Origin: Comamonadaceae bacterium
Lineage (GTDB): Bacteria; Pseudomonadota; Gammaproteobacteria; Burkholderiales; Burkholderiaceae_C
Direction: 5' to 3'
Assembly: GCA_027485235.1 (NCBI GenBank)
Contig: JAIXRJ010000015.1
Coordinates: 1 to 64,000 of the forward strand
Length of the DNA stretch: 64,000 nucleotides
The first letter of the stretch is position 1, and each line of letters opens with the position of its first letter. A model generated the notes under the pieces. It did no database searches and was not told where the DNA came from. It saw nothing but the letters and a program-made list of their open reading frames with translations. Made by a program: the position numbers and the translations under genes. Positions 25,468 through 34,460 of the stretch are shown piece after piece.

Positions 25468-26001
25468 ATGACACAAACTCTGGTTTTGGGCGGCGGCTGC
25501 TTTTGGTGCACCGAGGCGGTCTTCGTCAAGGTGCGCGGTGTGACCGATGTGGAGTCGGGCTACTGCAACGGCCAGACCGTGGCCCCCACCTATGATGAAG
25601 TCTGCACCGGCCGTACCGGTCACAACGAGGTGGTCAAGCTGGTGTACGACCCGGCCGAGATTGGCACCCGCGAATTGCTGGAAATCTTTTTTGTGATCCA
25701 CGACCCCACGACTTTGAACCGGCAGGGCAACGACGTGGGCACGCAGTACCGCAGTGGCATTTACTTCACCACACCCGAACAGGCCGAAATGGCCCGCGCC
25801 CTGATCGCCGAGCTGACGGCTGGCAACGCTTTTGGCCAGCCCATCGTGACCGAGGTGTTGCCATTGGCCAATTACAGTGCGGCTGAGGACTACCACCAGG
25901 ACTTCTTCGAGCGCAACCCCTACCAAGGCTATTGCCTCGCCGTGGCCGCGCCCAAGGTCGCCAAGTTCCGTCAGACCTTTGCGCGCTGGGTGCGCGCTTG
26001 A
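25468..26001 (+). CDS. msrA: Peptide methionine sulfoxide reductase A
   Basis: 177 residues from the ATG at 25468, preceded by AAGGAA; a longer in-frame opening runs back into lysR but lacks family similarity. The enzyme reduces Met-S-sulfoxide in proteins and free methionine with thioredoxin. The active site GGGCFWCTEAVF carries Cys11 (catalytic) and Cys14. Other conserved segments are GYCNGQ, YDEVCTGRTGHNEVV, the substrate-binding GTQYRSGIYF and EDYHQDFF near residue 140. It is complete and cytoplasmic, with no signal peptide. Confidence 0.96.
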   Translation: MTQTLVLGGGCFWCTEAVFVKVRGVTDVESGYCNGQTVAPTYDEVCTGRTGHNEVVKLVYDPAEIGTRELLEIFFVIHDPTTLNRQGNDVGTQYRSGIYFTTPEQAEMARALIAELTAGNAFGQPIVTEVLPLANYSAAEDYHQDFFERNPYQGYCLAVAAPKVAKFRQTFARWVRA

Positions 26002-26054
26002 GCGCGGTGGCCGAGTGCTCGGTGTGGCCACGGTGTTGACCCTGACATAGCGGT

Positions 26055-26426
26055 ATGCAGTTTCTCCCCCCGTACCGCCGCCTTGCACTGACCTTGGCCT
26101 TGGTCTGTGCCGTGTTGTGGGCGCCCGTGTGGGGTCAGTGGCACGGGATGGCCCACCAGTTGCATCCAGCCGGCACCGTGACGGCCACTGCTTCGGCGCA
26201 GGCCGTGTCGGTCGCGCAATTGGCCGCAGACGACGGCCATGAAGTGGGCTCTGCGTTGTGCCAGGTGCTGGGCCACTTGGGCCACGCCAGTGCCCTCACG
26301 GCTTGGCCGGTGTGGGTCGGTTTGGCCATTTTGCCCACAGCGACACCTGCAGGGCATTGGCTGAACAACCATGTTCAGCAGCCTTGGCGTCCCGCGCAAG
26401 CCAGAGCCCCACCGTATCGGATTTGA
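26055..26426 (+). CDS. Small exported or membrane protein, DUF2946-like
   Basis: 123 residues with an N-terminal signal or anchor (LALTLALVCAVLWAPVWG). The remainder has scattered His and one Cys (HGMAHQLH, LCQVLGHLGHAS) and a second hydrophobic stretch VWVGLAILPTA. The pattern recalls the poorly described DUF2946-type proteins found near copper or zinc genes, but the resemblance is weak. It stands 76 bp before a TonB-dependent receptor of the ZnuD type, which suggests a periplasmic metal-related role. I assign no function. Confidence 0.5.
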   Translation: MQFLPPYRRLALTLALVCAVLWAPVWGQWHGMAHQLHPAGTVTATASAQAVSVAQLAADDGHEVGSALCQVLGHLGHASALTAWPVWVGLAILPTATPAGHWLNNHVQQPWRPAQARAPPYRI

Positions 26427-26502
26427 ATCCCTGATCGCTGTCTGCACGACTGGCCCCGAGGCCTTGCTGTGCGGACGAGTTCCAGTTTTTCACATCCGAA
26501 CC

Positions 26503-28506
26503 ATGAAAACATCCGCACCCCTTTCCTTGCTGGCGTTCGCCAGTGTCTCTGCCCTTGGCGCCTTGCCCGCTGTTTGGGCGCAAAACGCGTCCCCTGAGAT
26601 CGTCATCACCGGCAACCCGCTGGGCCGCGACTCGACCACTGTGCCCGTCAATGCCCTGGGCCGTGCCGATTTGCTCGAACGCGGGCAAAGCACGTTGGGC
26701 GAAACCTTGAGCGGTTTGCCCGGCGTGTCCAGCACCTACTTTGGCCCGAACGCGAGCCGCCCCATCATCCGCGGGCTGGACGGCGACCGCATCCGTGTCT
26801 TGAACAACAGTGCCGCCAGTCTGGATGTGTCGGCCCTGAGTTTTGACCATGCTGTGCCGCTGGATGTGTTGTCGACGGAGCGCATCGAGGTCTTGCGCGG
26901 CCCGGCGGCCTTGCAGTACGGCGGCAGCGCGGTGGGTGGGGTGGTCAATGTGATCGACAACCGCATCCCGCGTGCAGGCTTGTCGGGCGTCTCGGGAGTC
27001 TCGGGCAAAGCCCAGCTGCAGGCCGGCACCGGCAACGACGAGCGCAGCGCCGCAGCTTTGCTGGAAGCGGGCAACGCGCGTTGGGCCTTGCATGTGGACG
27101 GCTTCGATCGCCGCACGGGCGATGTGGGTGTGCCCGTCTCATTGGACTGCGACAAACCGGGTTCACCAGCCCAGGCCCGTCGCATTTGCAACTCGGCCAG
27201 CGCGTCCCGTGGCGGTGCCATCGGGGTCAGCACCTTTTGGGACCACGCTTATCTGGGGGCCTCGGTCAACAATTACCAAAGTGATTACGGTACCGTGGCC
27301 GAAGACCGGGTGACGATTGGCATGAAGACCACGCGTTATGCGCTGGAGGGCCAAGTGCGTCAACTGCCGGGCTGGTTGGAGAGCGTCAAAGCCCGCTTGA
27401 GCCACACCGATTACCAACACACCGAGTTGGACACCGGTGCCCCCGGCACCGTGTTTGCCAACAAGGGCCAGGACCTGCGTGTGGAAGCACGCCATCGCCC
27501 AGTGGCCGGCTGGCAAGGTGTCTGGGGCTTGCAGGTGGAGTCCAGCCGTTTTTCTGCCGTGGGGGACGAAGCTTTCGCCCCGTTCAGCCACACGCGCAGT
27601 CAAGCCTTGTTTTTGCACGAGGAGTTGCCCACCGCCTGGGGACAATTCAATGCAGGAGCCCGTTGGGAATCGGTGCGGGTGCAGTCTTTGGGGAACCCGG
27701 CGGTGGAACGGTTTGAGGTCGGGACACGCGATTTTTCACCATTCAGCATCGCGGCTGGCGCAGTGCTCAAATTGTCTTCCACATGGGGGCTGAGCGCTAA
27801 CGCCGCCCTGACACAACGTGCCCCCAAAGCGCACGAGTTGTTTGCCAACGGACCGCATTTGGCGACCCATGCCTGGGAAGTGGGCCGCAGCGGTCTGGGA
27901 CTCGAAAAATCCAAGAGCATGGACTTGGGCCTGCATTGGAAGGCGGGCCCGAACCGCCTGGCCCTCACGGCATTTGCCAGCCAGTTTGCCCATTACATCG
28001 GCCTGATGGCCACCGGTGAGATCGAGGACGACTTGCCTGTGCAACGCTACCAAGGCGTGAGGGCCCAATTCCAGGGCCTGGAAGTCAACGGTCGTCAGCG
28101 CCTTTGGCAATCCGCCTCGACGCTCGATCTGGATTGGCGAGCCGATACCGTGCACGCCACCAACAGCAGCACAGGCGAGCCCTTGCCCCGCATCCCGCCC
28201 ATGCGCTTGGGCGCAACGCTGGTCTATGGCCAAGGCCCTTGGGCTGCCAAACTGGGGGCCGACTGGCATGCCGCACAAAAGCGCGTGCCCGATGGCAGCG
28301 TGGCCACGGGTGCTTACACCCTGGTCAACGCCAGTGTGTCTTACCGCCAGCAGCTGGACACCACGGTGCTGCAGTGGTTTGCCCGTTTGGACAACCTGAC
28401 CGACCAACTGGCCTACAGCGCCAGTTCCATCCTGAGCAGCACGGCTTTTGGCAAGTCGCCTTTGCCGGGACGCAGCGTCAAGCTGGGTGTGCAAGCCAGC
28501 TTTTGA
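26503..28506 (+). CDS. TonB-dependent outer membrane receptor, ZnuD-like
   Basis: 667 residues from the ATG at 26503; the frame is open farther upstream, but this Met gives a proper signal peptide (LSLLAFASVSALGALPAVWAQ). The plug domain contains ASRPIIRGLDGDRIRVL, SFDHAVPLDVLSTERIEVL and GPAALQYGGSAVGGVVNVI, the arrangement of ZnuD zinc/haem receptors. The TonB box is probably EIVITGN near the mature N-terminus. The barrel ends in the terminal Phe of QASF needed for BAM insertion. The His-rich external loop of neisserial ZnuD is missing, so the ligand may differ. No Zur-type palindrome could be found upstream by eye. Confidence 0.85.
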   Translation: MKTSAPLSLLAFASVSALGALPAVWAQNASPEIVITGNPLGRDSTTVPVNALGRADLLERGQSTLGETLSGLPGVSSTYFGPNASRPIIRGLDGDRIRVLNNSAASLDVSALSFDHAVPLDVLSTERIEVLRGPAALQYGGSAVGGVVNVIDNRIPRAGLSGVSGVSGKAQLQAGTGNDERSAAALLEAGNARWALHVDGFDRRTGDVGVPVSLDCDKPGSPAQARRICNSASASRGGAIGVSTFWDHAYLGASVNNYQSDYGTVAEDRVTIGMKTTRYALEGQVRQLPGWLESVKARLSHTDYQHTELDTGAPGTVFANKGQDLRVEARHRPVAGWQGVWGLQVESSRFSAVGDEAFAPFSHTRSQALFLHEELPTAWGQFNAGARWESVRVQSLGNPAVERFEVGTRDFSPFSIAAGAVLKLSSTWGLSANAALTQRAPKAHELFANGPHLATHAWEVGRSGLGLEKSKSMDLGLHWKAGPNRLALTAFASQFAHYIGLMATGEIEDDLPVQRYQGVRAQFQGLEVNGRQRLWQSASTLDLDWRADTVHATNSSTGEPLPRIPPMRLGATLVYGQGPWAAKLGADWHAAQKRVPDGSVATGAYTLVNASVSYRQQLDTTVLQWFARLDNLTDQLAYSASSILSSTAFGKSPLPGRSVKLGVQASF

Positions 28507-28580
28507 AACCGCGCTTGGCTGGACAGTTCTACGTGGTATCCGTGGCGCCAGGGGCATGAGGGGCCGGGATAATCCCCGGC

Positions 28581-29534
28581 ATGAACCTGGATCATCCCGT
28601 CCTTTCCTCACTGCTTCCGGTGGTGTTGCTGATTTTTGTCGGCTTCATCGCCGGGCGTGCCAAGCTGGTGCGACCCGAAGCCGTGCGCGATTTGTCCAAC
28701 CTCGTGTTCTTGGTGCTCACGCAGGCCATGCTGTTTCGCACCATGAGTTCGGTGCACCTGGAGCGCTTGGAGCTGAGGCCGGTGTTTCAGTACTTCGCTG
28801 TGGCCACCGTCTTGTTTTTTGCCATGCTTGTGGCTTATGGCCGCGACTCACGGGCCTCGGTGCTGGCGCTGGCCGGCATTTTCAGCAACACCTTGATGAT
28901 CGGTGTGCCCTTGATCGGCCTGGCCTATGGGCAAGAAGGGCTGGTCTTGCTGTTCACCTTGATCTCCTTGCACGCACTGGTGTTGCTGACCCTGGCCACC
29001 TTGGTGCTGGAGCTGCAAATGGCGCACGAGCATGCCGCTGAGACCGGCGAGCGGCGGCATTTGTTGGCCACCTTGTTTCAGGCGGTGCGCAGCGCCATTT
29101 TTCATCCGGTCCCCTTGCCCATCCTGGCTGGCTTGCTGTATGCCCAAACCGATTGGGGCCTGCACCCGGTGGTGGACAAACCACTGCAGCTGTTGGGCAG
29201 TGCTTTTGGTCCCGTGGCTTTGGTGCTGGTGGGCATCACCTTGTCGCAGACCGCCATCGGTGTGCGGTTGAAGGACGCCGTGCGCCTGTCCCTGGTCAAG
29301 ACCGTGGTTCACCCGCTGCTCATGGCGGCAGTGGCTTGGGCGCTGGGCCTGCGCGGCTTGCACCTGTCGGTCATGGTGGTGGTGGCCGCATTGCCGATCG
29401 GTGCCAATGTGTTTTTGTTCTCGCAGCGATACCGCAAGGAAGAGGACACCGTCACCGCGGCGGTGGCGGTCTCGACGGCCATGGCCTTGCTCAGCGTGTC
29501 GGTGGTGTTGGCGGTGATGCCTTTGCTGGCTTAG
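28581..29534 (+). CDS. AEC (auxin efflux carrier) family transporter
   Basis: 317 residues with about ten hydrophobic helices in two halves. The first is SSLLPVVLLIFVGFIAGRAKLV and the second half begins near residue 175 with IFHPVPLPILAGLLYA. It shares the fold of bacterial malonate or amino-acid exporters (MdcF/YfdV-like), and the substrate is unknown. The start codon abuts a GCCGGG/CCCGGC hairpin (28563-28580) containing GATAAT, so no ordinary Shine-Dalgarno precedes it. It is the last gene of the plus-strand series msrA to AEC. Confidence 0.85.
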   Translation: MNLDHPVLSSLLPVVLLIFVGFIAGRAKLVRPEAVRDLSNLVFLVLTQAMLFRTMSSVHLERLELRPVFQYFAVATVLFFAMLVAYGRDSRASVLALAGIFSNTLMIGVPLIGLAYGQEGLVLLFTLISLHALVLLTLATLVLELQMAHEHAAETGERRHLLATLFQAVRSAIFHPVPLPILAGLLYAQTDWGLHPVVDKPLQLLGSAFGPVALVLVGITLSQTAIGVRLKDAVRLSLVKTVVHPLLMAAVAWALGLRGLHLSVMVVVAALPIGANVFLFSQRYRKEEDTVTAAVAVSTAMALLSVSVVLAVMPLLA

Positions 29535-29566
29535 CGGCTGCGGTCTGCGCGTTCAGAGGGACGCTG

Positions 29567-29621
29567 TCGCGCGCAGGGCGCTGCTCCCACGAGTCCTGTA
29601 GGAGCCGCACCCTGTGCGCGA
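29567..29621. repeat. Head-to-head REP-like element pair (REPIN-like)
   Basis: Two 24-nt copies face each other: 29567-29590 (minus orientation) and 29598-29621 (plus), 7 nt apart, matching at 20 of 24 positions. The shared core is GAGCNGCNCCCTGNGCGCGA preceded by GTRG. The format resembles REP doublets spread by REP-associated tyrosine transposases. The 153-bp gap between the AEC gene and pdxH contains nothing else recognisable. Confidence 0.7.
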
Positions 29622-29687
29622 TGAATCAAGTTGGCCTGTGCGATGGGCTTGGTGCAACAGCCCCTCAAACACTTGCTCAGACAGCCA

Positions 29688-30320
29688 TCAAGGTGCCAAG
29701 CGCTCACGCCGCCAGTGGTCGCCGTCTGGCGTGTAGCGCAGGCGGTCATGCAAGCGGCTTTTGCGGCCTTGCCAAAACTGCCATTGGTCTGGCACCAGCC
29801 GGTAGCCACCCCAATGCGGTGGGCGGGGCGGTTGCAGCATGAATTGCGCCGCGTATTTGGCGGCGTTGCTCACCAGCACGGTGCGCCCTTCAATGACCTG
29901 GCTTTGCGGTGAGGCCCAAGCGCCGATCCGCGAATCGAGCGGGCGGCTGAGGAAATACGCGTCGCTTTCCTCACCTGAGATTTTTTCCACCCGGCCTTCG
30001 ATGCGCACCACGCGTTCGAGCTCGACCCAGTGAAACTGCAGCGCCGCAAAAGGGTTGCCCGCCAGCTCTTGCCCTTTTTGGCTCTCGTAGTTGGTGTACC
30101 AGACGATGCCACGTGCGTCGCAGCCCTTGATCAGCACCACCCGCGTGCTGGGACGCAGCTGGCTGCTCACGGTGGCCAGTGTCATGGCGTTGGGCTCAGG
30201 CACTTCCGAGGCGATGGCCTCTTGCAGCCATTGTTCAAATTGCTTCAAGGGGTCCGCATGGGACATGTTTTCGTTGAGCTCTGCTTTTTCGTAGCTCTTG
30301 CGCAGGTCGGCGATGTTCAT
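29688..30320 (-). CDS. pdxH: Pyridoxamine 5'-phosphate oxidase
   Basis: 210 residues from the ATG at 30320; upstream in-frame Met codons give a non-conserved Pro-rich extension and are rejected. PdxH is an FMN enzyme that oxidises pyridoxine/pyridoxamine phosphate to PLP. Conserved segments are [65 protein letters not shown] and the C-terminal [15 protein letters not shown] with the substrate-binding Arg-x-His. It is flanked by REP-like elements on both sides and is probably transcribed alone. Confidence 0.96.
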   Translation of the reverse strand: MNIADLRKSYEKAELNENMSHADPLKQFEQWLQEAIASEVPEPNAMTLATVSSQLRPSTRVVLIKGCDARGIVWYTNYESQKGQELAGNPFAALQFHWVELERVVRIEGRVEKISGEESDAYFLSRPLDSRIGAWASPQSQVIEGRTVLVSNAAKYAAQFMLQPPRPPHWGGYRLVPDQWQFWQGRKSRLHDRLRYTPDGDHWRRERLAP

Positions 30321-30406
30321 GGCTTGCAGTATAGGCAGCGTGCTGCGCTGATGAGTCGGTGTGGGGCGTGGTGGGCTTGAACGGGGCAAGGGCATGCCGA
30401 AGTTGA

Positions 30407-30424
30407 GCGCGCAGGGCGCAGCTC
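30407..30424 (-). repeat. Solitary REP-like core
   Basis: The complement reads GAGCTGCGCCCTGCGCGC, identical at 17 of 18 positions to the minus-orientation copy at 29567-29590. It lies between pdxH and the ChaC-like gene and overlaps the latter's stop codon. Confidence 0.55.
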
Positions 30425-31040
30425 AGTCGGCATGGCGCAGCAAAGCCGCCAAGGCCCGGTCTTCGATGCCATGGGCGAGCAAACTTTCATAGGTTTGCAG
30501 GGCATAGTCCCGCGTGCTGCCGAAGCGTCCGCTGGCCTGTTGGAAAATTTGCCGGTAAGTTTCGGCGGGCAGTTGGCCGGTGAAGCTGGGGCTGCTGCGC
30601 GGCAGGGTGAAAGCCAGGGCCTTGACCAAGCCTTGGGGGGTCTGACAGCTCAACCAGCTCGGGGTGTAAACGTCCATGGGCATCTCGCGAGCCCACAAAC
30701 GCTGCAGCACCTCGTCGGCTTCGCTTGGGGCCACCCGGTACACCACGCCATGACAACTGCCACCAGGCAGCAAGGCAAACACCAAACCCGGACATTCGGG
30801 GCTGCCGCGGTTCAGGCGGCTCCACATTTTCAAAGCGCGGTGCCAGCCCCAGACGCGGCTCGCTTGCTGCTCTTGCGCCACAAATTCAGGCCGCCAAAGC
30901 AAGGAGGCGTAGCCAAATATCCACAAATCCTGGCCTGCTGCCTGCGCCCGGAAACGGTCCAAGGAATCGCTTCGATCGGTCTTCCATGGGCCTGTGCGCT
31001 GCTTGCCCAGCTTGTTTGCGTTTCTGTCGGTGTCGGTCAT
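30423..31040 (-). CDS. Gamma-glutamylcyclotransferase (ChaC-like)
   Basis: 205 residues. The substrate loop DLWIFGYASLLWRPEF (GYGSLIW-type in ChaC) appears near residue 38, followed by RVWGWHRAL and LWAREMPMDVY, in which the Glu of REM is the expected catalytic acid. ChaC enzymes release 5-oxoproline from glutathione in the cytoplasm. The N-terminal 30 residues are charged and variable. It is preceded on the opposite strand by a small membrane-protein gene and followed by a REP core and pdxH. Confidence 0.88.
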   Translation of the reverse strand: MTDTDRNANKLGKQRTGPWKTDRSDSLDRFRAQAAGQDLWIFGYASLLWRPEFVAQEQQASRVWGWHRALKMWSRLNRGSPECPGLVFALLPGGSCHGVVYRVAPSEADEVLQRLWAREMPMDVYTPSWLSCQTPQGLVKALAFTLPRSSPSFTGQLPAETYRQIFQQASGRFGSTRDYALQTYESLLAHGIEDRALAALLRHAD

Positions 31041-31091
31041 GTGCCATCACGCCCCATTACAATTTGGCCTTCATTTTCGGAGAAAAGAAAC

Positions 31092-31325
31092 ATGTCGAAC
31101 CCTCAAGATGACAACCAAGCTGTGGTGTGGGCCGTTTTGTTGGCCGTGATCGTGCTGGCCATCGGCTTGGCCATGGGTTTTGGCCTTGCCAAGAGCCAAA
31201 AAGCTGCGCCCGCCACTGTCACAGCACCTGCAACACAAGCCTCTGCCCCAGCCCTTGACGCATCGGCCCCCGTTGCTGCCGCTCCAACTGCTGCACCTGC
31301 TGCCGACGCTTCTGCTGCCAAGTGA
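31092..31325 (+). CDS. Small single-pass membrane protein with Ala-rich tail
   Basis: 77 residues, starting at the ATG eleven bases after CGGAG. Residues about 11-33 form one transmembrane helix (VVWAVLLAVIVLAIGLAMGFG), followed by a low-complexity tail almost entirely of Ala, Pro, Thr and Ser. The topology is probably N-in with the tail in the periplasm. It resembles other small tail-anchored envelope proteins of Comamonadaceae, but I know no function. It is followed immediately by a strong terminator, so it is a complete single-gene transcript. Confidence 0.7.
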   Translation: MSNPQDDNQAVVWAVLLAVIVLAIGLAMGFGLAKSQKAAPATVTAPATQASAPALDASAPVAAAPTAAPAADASAAK

Positions 31326-31344
31326 CACGCCGCAGGCACCTTGG

Positions 31345-31370
31345 AAAACCCGCTTCGGCGGGTTTTTTTG
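31345..31370 (+). terminator. Intrinsic terminator of the small membrane protein gene
   Basis: ACCCGC (31348-31353), tetraloop TTCG, GCGGGT (31358-31363), with flanking A and T runs that extend the stem and supply seven T (31363-31369). Confidence 0.9.
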
Positions 31371-31456
31371 CGCCCGCAACGGTCCCCCTGCAGCTTGTAC
31401 CCACCTTGTAACCGATGGACGACTCCAAAGCGCATGAACACGGTTACCATCGTCTT

Positions 31457-31471
31457 TGTAATTTAGTTACA
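31457..31471. promoter_or_regulatory. HexR-like operator upstream of edd
   Basis: TGTAATTTAGTTACA is a 15-bp palindrome (TGTAA-N5-TTACA) close to the HexR consensus TGTARTWWWAYTACA as I remember it. It is 22 bp before the edd start. HexR (RpiR family) represses Entner-Doudoroff genes and is relieved by KDPG. A second inverted repeat, GTAACCG (31408-31414) with CGGTTAC (31441-31447), flanks the presumed promoter. No hexR gene is in the window. Confidence 0.5.
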
Positions 31472-31493
31472 TCCTCCGAACAGGCGCAAGAAC

Positions 31494-33359
31494 ATGAGAC
31501 TTCAACCCACCGTGGCCGCCGTCACGGCCCGCATCACCCAGCGCAGCCGCCCGACCCGCCAGGCCTATTTGCAGCAGGTCGATGCCGCTGCCCAGCGCGA
31601 CCCCGGTGCCCAGCGCCTGGGTTGTGCCAATGTGGCCCACGCCTTTGCCGCCATGCCCGATGGCGACAAAAGTCGCGCCACCGCCTTGGACAAAATCAAG
31701 GTGGTGGCGCCACGCGCACCCAACATCGGCATCGTCAACGCCTACAACGACCTGCTCTCGGCCCACGCGCCGCTGCAGCATTACCCCGACCTGATCAAGG
31801 ACGAAGCCCGCAAGCTGGGGGCCACCGCCCAGGTGGCCGGAGGCGTGCCCGCCATGTGCGACGGCGTGACCCAGGGTACACCGGGCATGGAACTGAGCTT
31901 GTTCAGCCGCGACGTGATCGCCATGGCCACAGCCGTGTCGCTCAGCCACGATGTGTTTGACGCGGCCCTGATGCTGGGCGTGTGCGACAAAATCGTGCCG
32001 GGTCTGTTGATTGGGGCGCTGCAGTTTGGCCATCTGCCCACGGTGTTTGTGCCCGCAGGCCCCATGACCAGCGGCCTGTCGAACAGCGAAAAATCCAAGG
32101 TGCGTGAACAAGCGGCGCTGGGCTTGGTGGGACGGCCCGAGTTGCTGGAGACCGAGTCCAAGGCCTACCATGGCGAAGGCACTTGTACCTTTTACGGCAC
32201 GGCCAACAGCAACCAGATGCTGCTCGAAGCCATGGGCCTGCATGTGCCGGGCACGGCCTTCATCAACCCGGGCGAGGGCGTGCGCCAAGAGCTCACCCGC
32301 GAAGCCGCCCGCACCGTGCTGGCGCTGGTCAAGGGCCAAAACTTCACGCCCATCGGGCATGTGGTCGACGAGCGCTGCATCGTCAACGCCATGGTCGCTT
32401 TGCTGGCAACGGGCGGCTCGACCAACCACCTGATCCACTGGGTGGCGGTGGCGCGTGCGGCGGGCATCGTGATCGACTGGGACGACTTCTCGGCCTTGTC
32501 GGATGTGGTGCCACTGCTCAGCCGCGTTTACCCCAACGGCAGCGCCGACGTGAACCAGTTTCAGGCCGCAGGCGGCCCGGGTTATGTGATCCGCGAGTTG
32601 CTCGACGCAGGCCTCATGCACGCCGATGTGCTGACGGTGCGGGCCGGGGGCTTGCATGAATTCACCCGCATCCCGTCTGCCCCGAATGGCCAATTGGTCT
32701 GGACTGATACCGGGGTCAGCCAAGACGACACCGTGGTGCGCCCGGCGTCCAGCCCTTTCAGTGTCTCGGGTGGCCTCAAGTTGTTGCAAGGCAATTTGGG
32801 CCGCAGCGTGATCAAAATCTCGGCCGTGCCCGAAGCACTGCACACCATCGAAGCGCCGGCGCGCGTGTTCGATTCGCAAGACGCATTGCAGCATGCTTTC
32901 AAGGCGGGCGAGCTGGAGCGCCTGTGCATGAGCCACCCTTCGGGTGGGGTGGTCTGCGTGGTGCGCTGGCAAGGCCCGCAAGCCAACGGCATGCCCGAGC
33001 TGCACAAACTCACACCCCCGCTGGCCGTGTTGCAGGGCAAGGGCTTCAAGGTGGCGCTGGTCACCGATGGCCGCATGAGCGGTGCCTCGGGCCATGTGCC
33101 CGCCGCCATCCACGTCTCGCCCGAAGCGGCCGCTGGTGGCCCGCTGGCCAAGGTGCTTGATGGTGACCTGATTCGCCTGGATGGCCTGACGGGCACCCTG
33201 CAAGTGCTGGTGAGCGAGGCCGAATGGGCAGCCCGCCCACTCGCTCAAATGCCCGCTGAGCTTTGCGCCGCCAACGGCGTGGGCATGGGCCGTGAACTGT
33301 TTGCCAACCTGCGCCGCAATGCGCTCAAAGCCGAAGAAGGAGCCTGCACATGGCTTTGA
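31494..33359 (+). CDS. edd: Phosphogluconate dehydratase
   Basis: 621 residues, the usual Edd length. It dehydrates 6-phosphogluconate to KDPG, the committed Entner-Doudoroff step, using a labile [4Fe-4S] cluster. Cluster and substrate motifs are [22 protein letters not shown] and [27 protein letters not shown] and the C-terminal [12 protein letters not shown] are also typical. It is distinguished from the IlvD-like dehydratase at 51-53 kb by its length and by these Edd-specific segments. The stop overlaps eda by 10 bp. A HexR-like palindrome precedes it, suggesting carbon-source control. Confidence 0.96.
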   Translation: MRLQPTVAAVTARITQRSRPTRQAYLQQVDAAAQRDPGAQRLGCANVAHAFAAMPDGDKSRATALDKIKVVAPRAPNIGIVNAYNDLLSAHAPLQHYPDLIKDEARKLGATAQVAGGVPAMCDGVTQGTPGMELSLFSRDVIAMATAVSLSHDVFDAALMLGVCDKIVPGLLIGALQFGHLPTVFVPAGPMTSGLSNSEKSKVREQAALGLVGRPELLETESKAYHGEGTCTFYGTANSNQMLLEAMGLHVPGTAFINPGEGVRQELTREAARTVLALVKGQNFTPIGHVVDERCIVNAMVALLATGGSTNHLIHWVAVARAAGIVIDWDDFSALSDVVPLLSRVYPNGSADVNQFQAAGGPGYVIRELLDAGLMHADVLTVRAGGLHEFTRIPSAPNGQLVWTDTGVSQDDTVVRPASSPFSVSGGLKLLQGNLGRSVIKISAVPEALHTIEAPARVFDSQDALQHAFKAGELERLCMSHPSGGVVCVVRWQGPQANGMPELHKLTPPLAVLQGKGFKVALVTDGRMSGASGHVPAAIHVSPEAAAGGPLAKVLDGDLIRLDGLTGTLQVLVSEAEWAARPLAQMPAELCAANGVGMGRELFANLRRNALKAEEGACTWL

Positions 33360-33991
33360 ACCTGAGCTCCCTGCAAGTGATGCAGGACGCCCCCGTCATC
33401 CCCGTGATCGTGCTCCACGACGTGGCCCATGCCGTGCCCATGGCCCGTGCCTTGCTGGCCGGTGGCATCCGCATGCTCGAAATCACCTTGCGCACCCCCC
33501 AGGCCTTGGCCTGCATGGAAGCCATTGCCAACGAAGTCGAAGGCGCGGTGGTCGGTGCTGGCACCGTGCGCAGCCCGGCCGATGCCGCGGCAGCCGTCAA
33601 GGCCGGTGCCCGCTTTGCCGTCAGCCCCGGCTACACCCCCGCCGTGGGCCAAGCCTGCAAGGACTTGGGTTTGGCGCTGCTGCCCGGTGTGGCCACCGGC
33701 AGCGAAATCATGATGGCGCAAGAGGGCGGTTACACCGAACTCAAATTCTTCCCCGCCATGCAAGCCGGCGGCCCGGGCATGCTCAAGGCCTGGAGTGGCC
33801 CGTTCTTTGATGTGAAGTTCTGCCCCACGGGCGGTGTGACCCCTGGCAATGCCTTGGATTTTTTAAGCCTGCCCAATGTGGCTTGTGTAGGCGGCTCGTG
33901 GTTGGTGCCACCCGATGCGCTGGCCCAAGGCGACTGGGCGCGCATCGAAAAGCTCGCGCGCGAGGCCAGCCAGATTCAGCGCAAGCCCTGA
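33350..33991 (+). CDS. eda: KDPG aldolase (2-dehydro-3-deoxy-phosphogluconate aldolase)
   Basis: 213 residues. It cleaves KDPG to pyruvate and glyceraldehyde-3-phosphate. The Schiff-base Lys132 lies in ELKFFPA, and the catalytic Glu45 in [18 protein letters not shown] and the phosphate loop PTGGVTP are intact. The usual FPAE is FPAM here, a modest change near the active site. Its start lies within the 3' end of edd, so the two are translationally coupled. The 3' end overlaps the convergent gloA by 16 bp. It can also receive KDPG made by the sugar-acid island kinases at 46-49 kb. Confidence 0.96.
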   Translation: MALNLSSLQVMQDAPVIPVIVLHDVAHAVPMARALLAGGIRMLEITLRTPQALACMEAIANEVEGAVVGAGTVRSPADAAAAVKAGARFAVSPGYTPAVGQACKDLGLALLPGVATGSEIMMAQEGGYTELKFFPAMQAGGPGMLKAWSGPFFDVKFCPTGGVTPGNALDFLSLPNVACVGGSWLVPPDALAQGDWARIEKLAREASQIQRKP

Positions 33992-34386
33992 CCCGCCGCG
34001 TATTCGGCCCGCTGGATCAGCTCGACCTTGTAACCATCGGGGTCTGTCACAAACGCGATCACCGTGCTGCCGCCTTTGACGGGGCCCGCTTCGCGGGTGA
34101 CCTGGCCCCCTGCGACCTTGATTTTTTCGCAGGCCGCATAGGCATCGGGCACACCCAGAGCGATGTGGCCGTAGGCCGTGCCCATGTCGTAGCTTTCAGT
34201 GCCCCAGTTGTAGGTCAGCTCGATTTCGGCATGGTCCGGGTTGTTGCCGTAGCCGACAAAGGCGAGCGAGTATTTGTACTCGGGGTTTTCCGAGGTGCGC
34301 AAGAGTTGCATGCCCAAGACTTGGGTGTAGAAATCGATGGAGCGTTGCAGGTTGCCCACGCGCAGCATGGTGTGAAGGAGTCTCAT
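33976..34386 (-). CDS. gloA: Lactoylglutathione lyase (glyoxalase I)
   Basis: 136 residues, normal for bacterial GloA. It isomerises the methylglyoxal-glutathione hemithioacetal to S-lactoylglutathione. The VOC fold and metal ligands are visible: His5 in [10 protein letters not shown], Glu56 in [10 protein letters not shown], His74 in [11 protein letters not shown] and the final Glu in GYKVELIQR. Placement beside the Entner-Doudoroff genes makes sense because triose phosphates generate methylglyoxal. It is convergent with eda and overlaps it by 16 bp. It is followed upstream, 74 bp away on the same strand, by an SDR gene. Confidence 0.95.
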   Translation of the reverse strand: MRLLHTMLRVGNLQRSIDFYTQVLGMQLLRTSENPEYKYSLAFVGYGNNPDHAEIELTYNWGTESYDMGTAYGHIALGVPDAYAACEKIKVAGGQVTREAGPVKGGSTVIAFVTDPDGYKVELIQRAEYAAGQGLR

Positions 34387-34460
34387 GGTTGTTTTCCTGG
34401 GGTTGAAGCGAGTGACATTTTTTCAAGCGGGGATGAGCTGTTCACACAATCCGGGCTTTT

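Noticed and set aside
26371-26502. Upstream extension of the TonB receptor frame
   Set aside because: The extension overlaps the preceding gene and would bury the signal peptide; the Met at 26503 gives a normal export signal.
31467-33248. 593-codon open frame opposite edd
   Set aside because: Same high-GC antisense artefact; edd motifs are intact on the plus strand.
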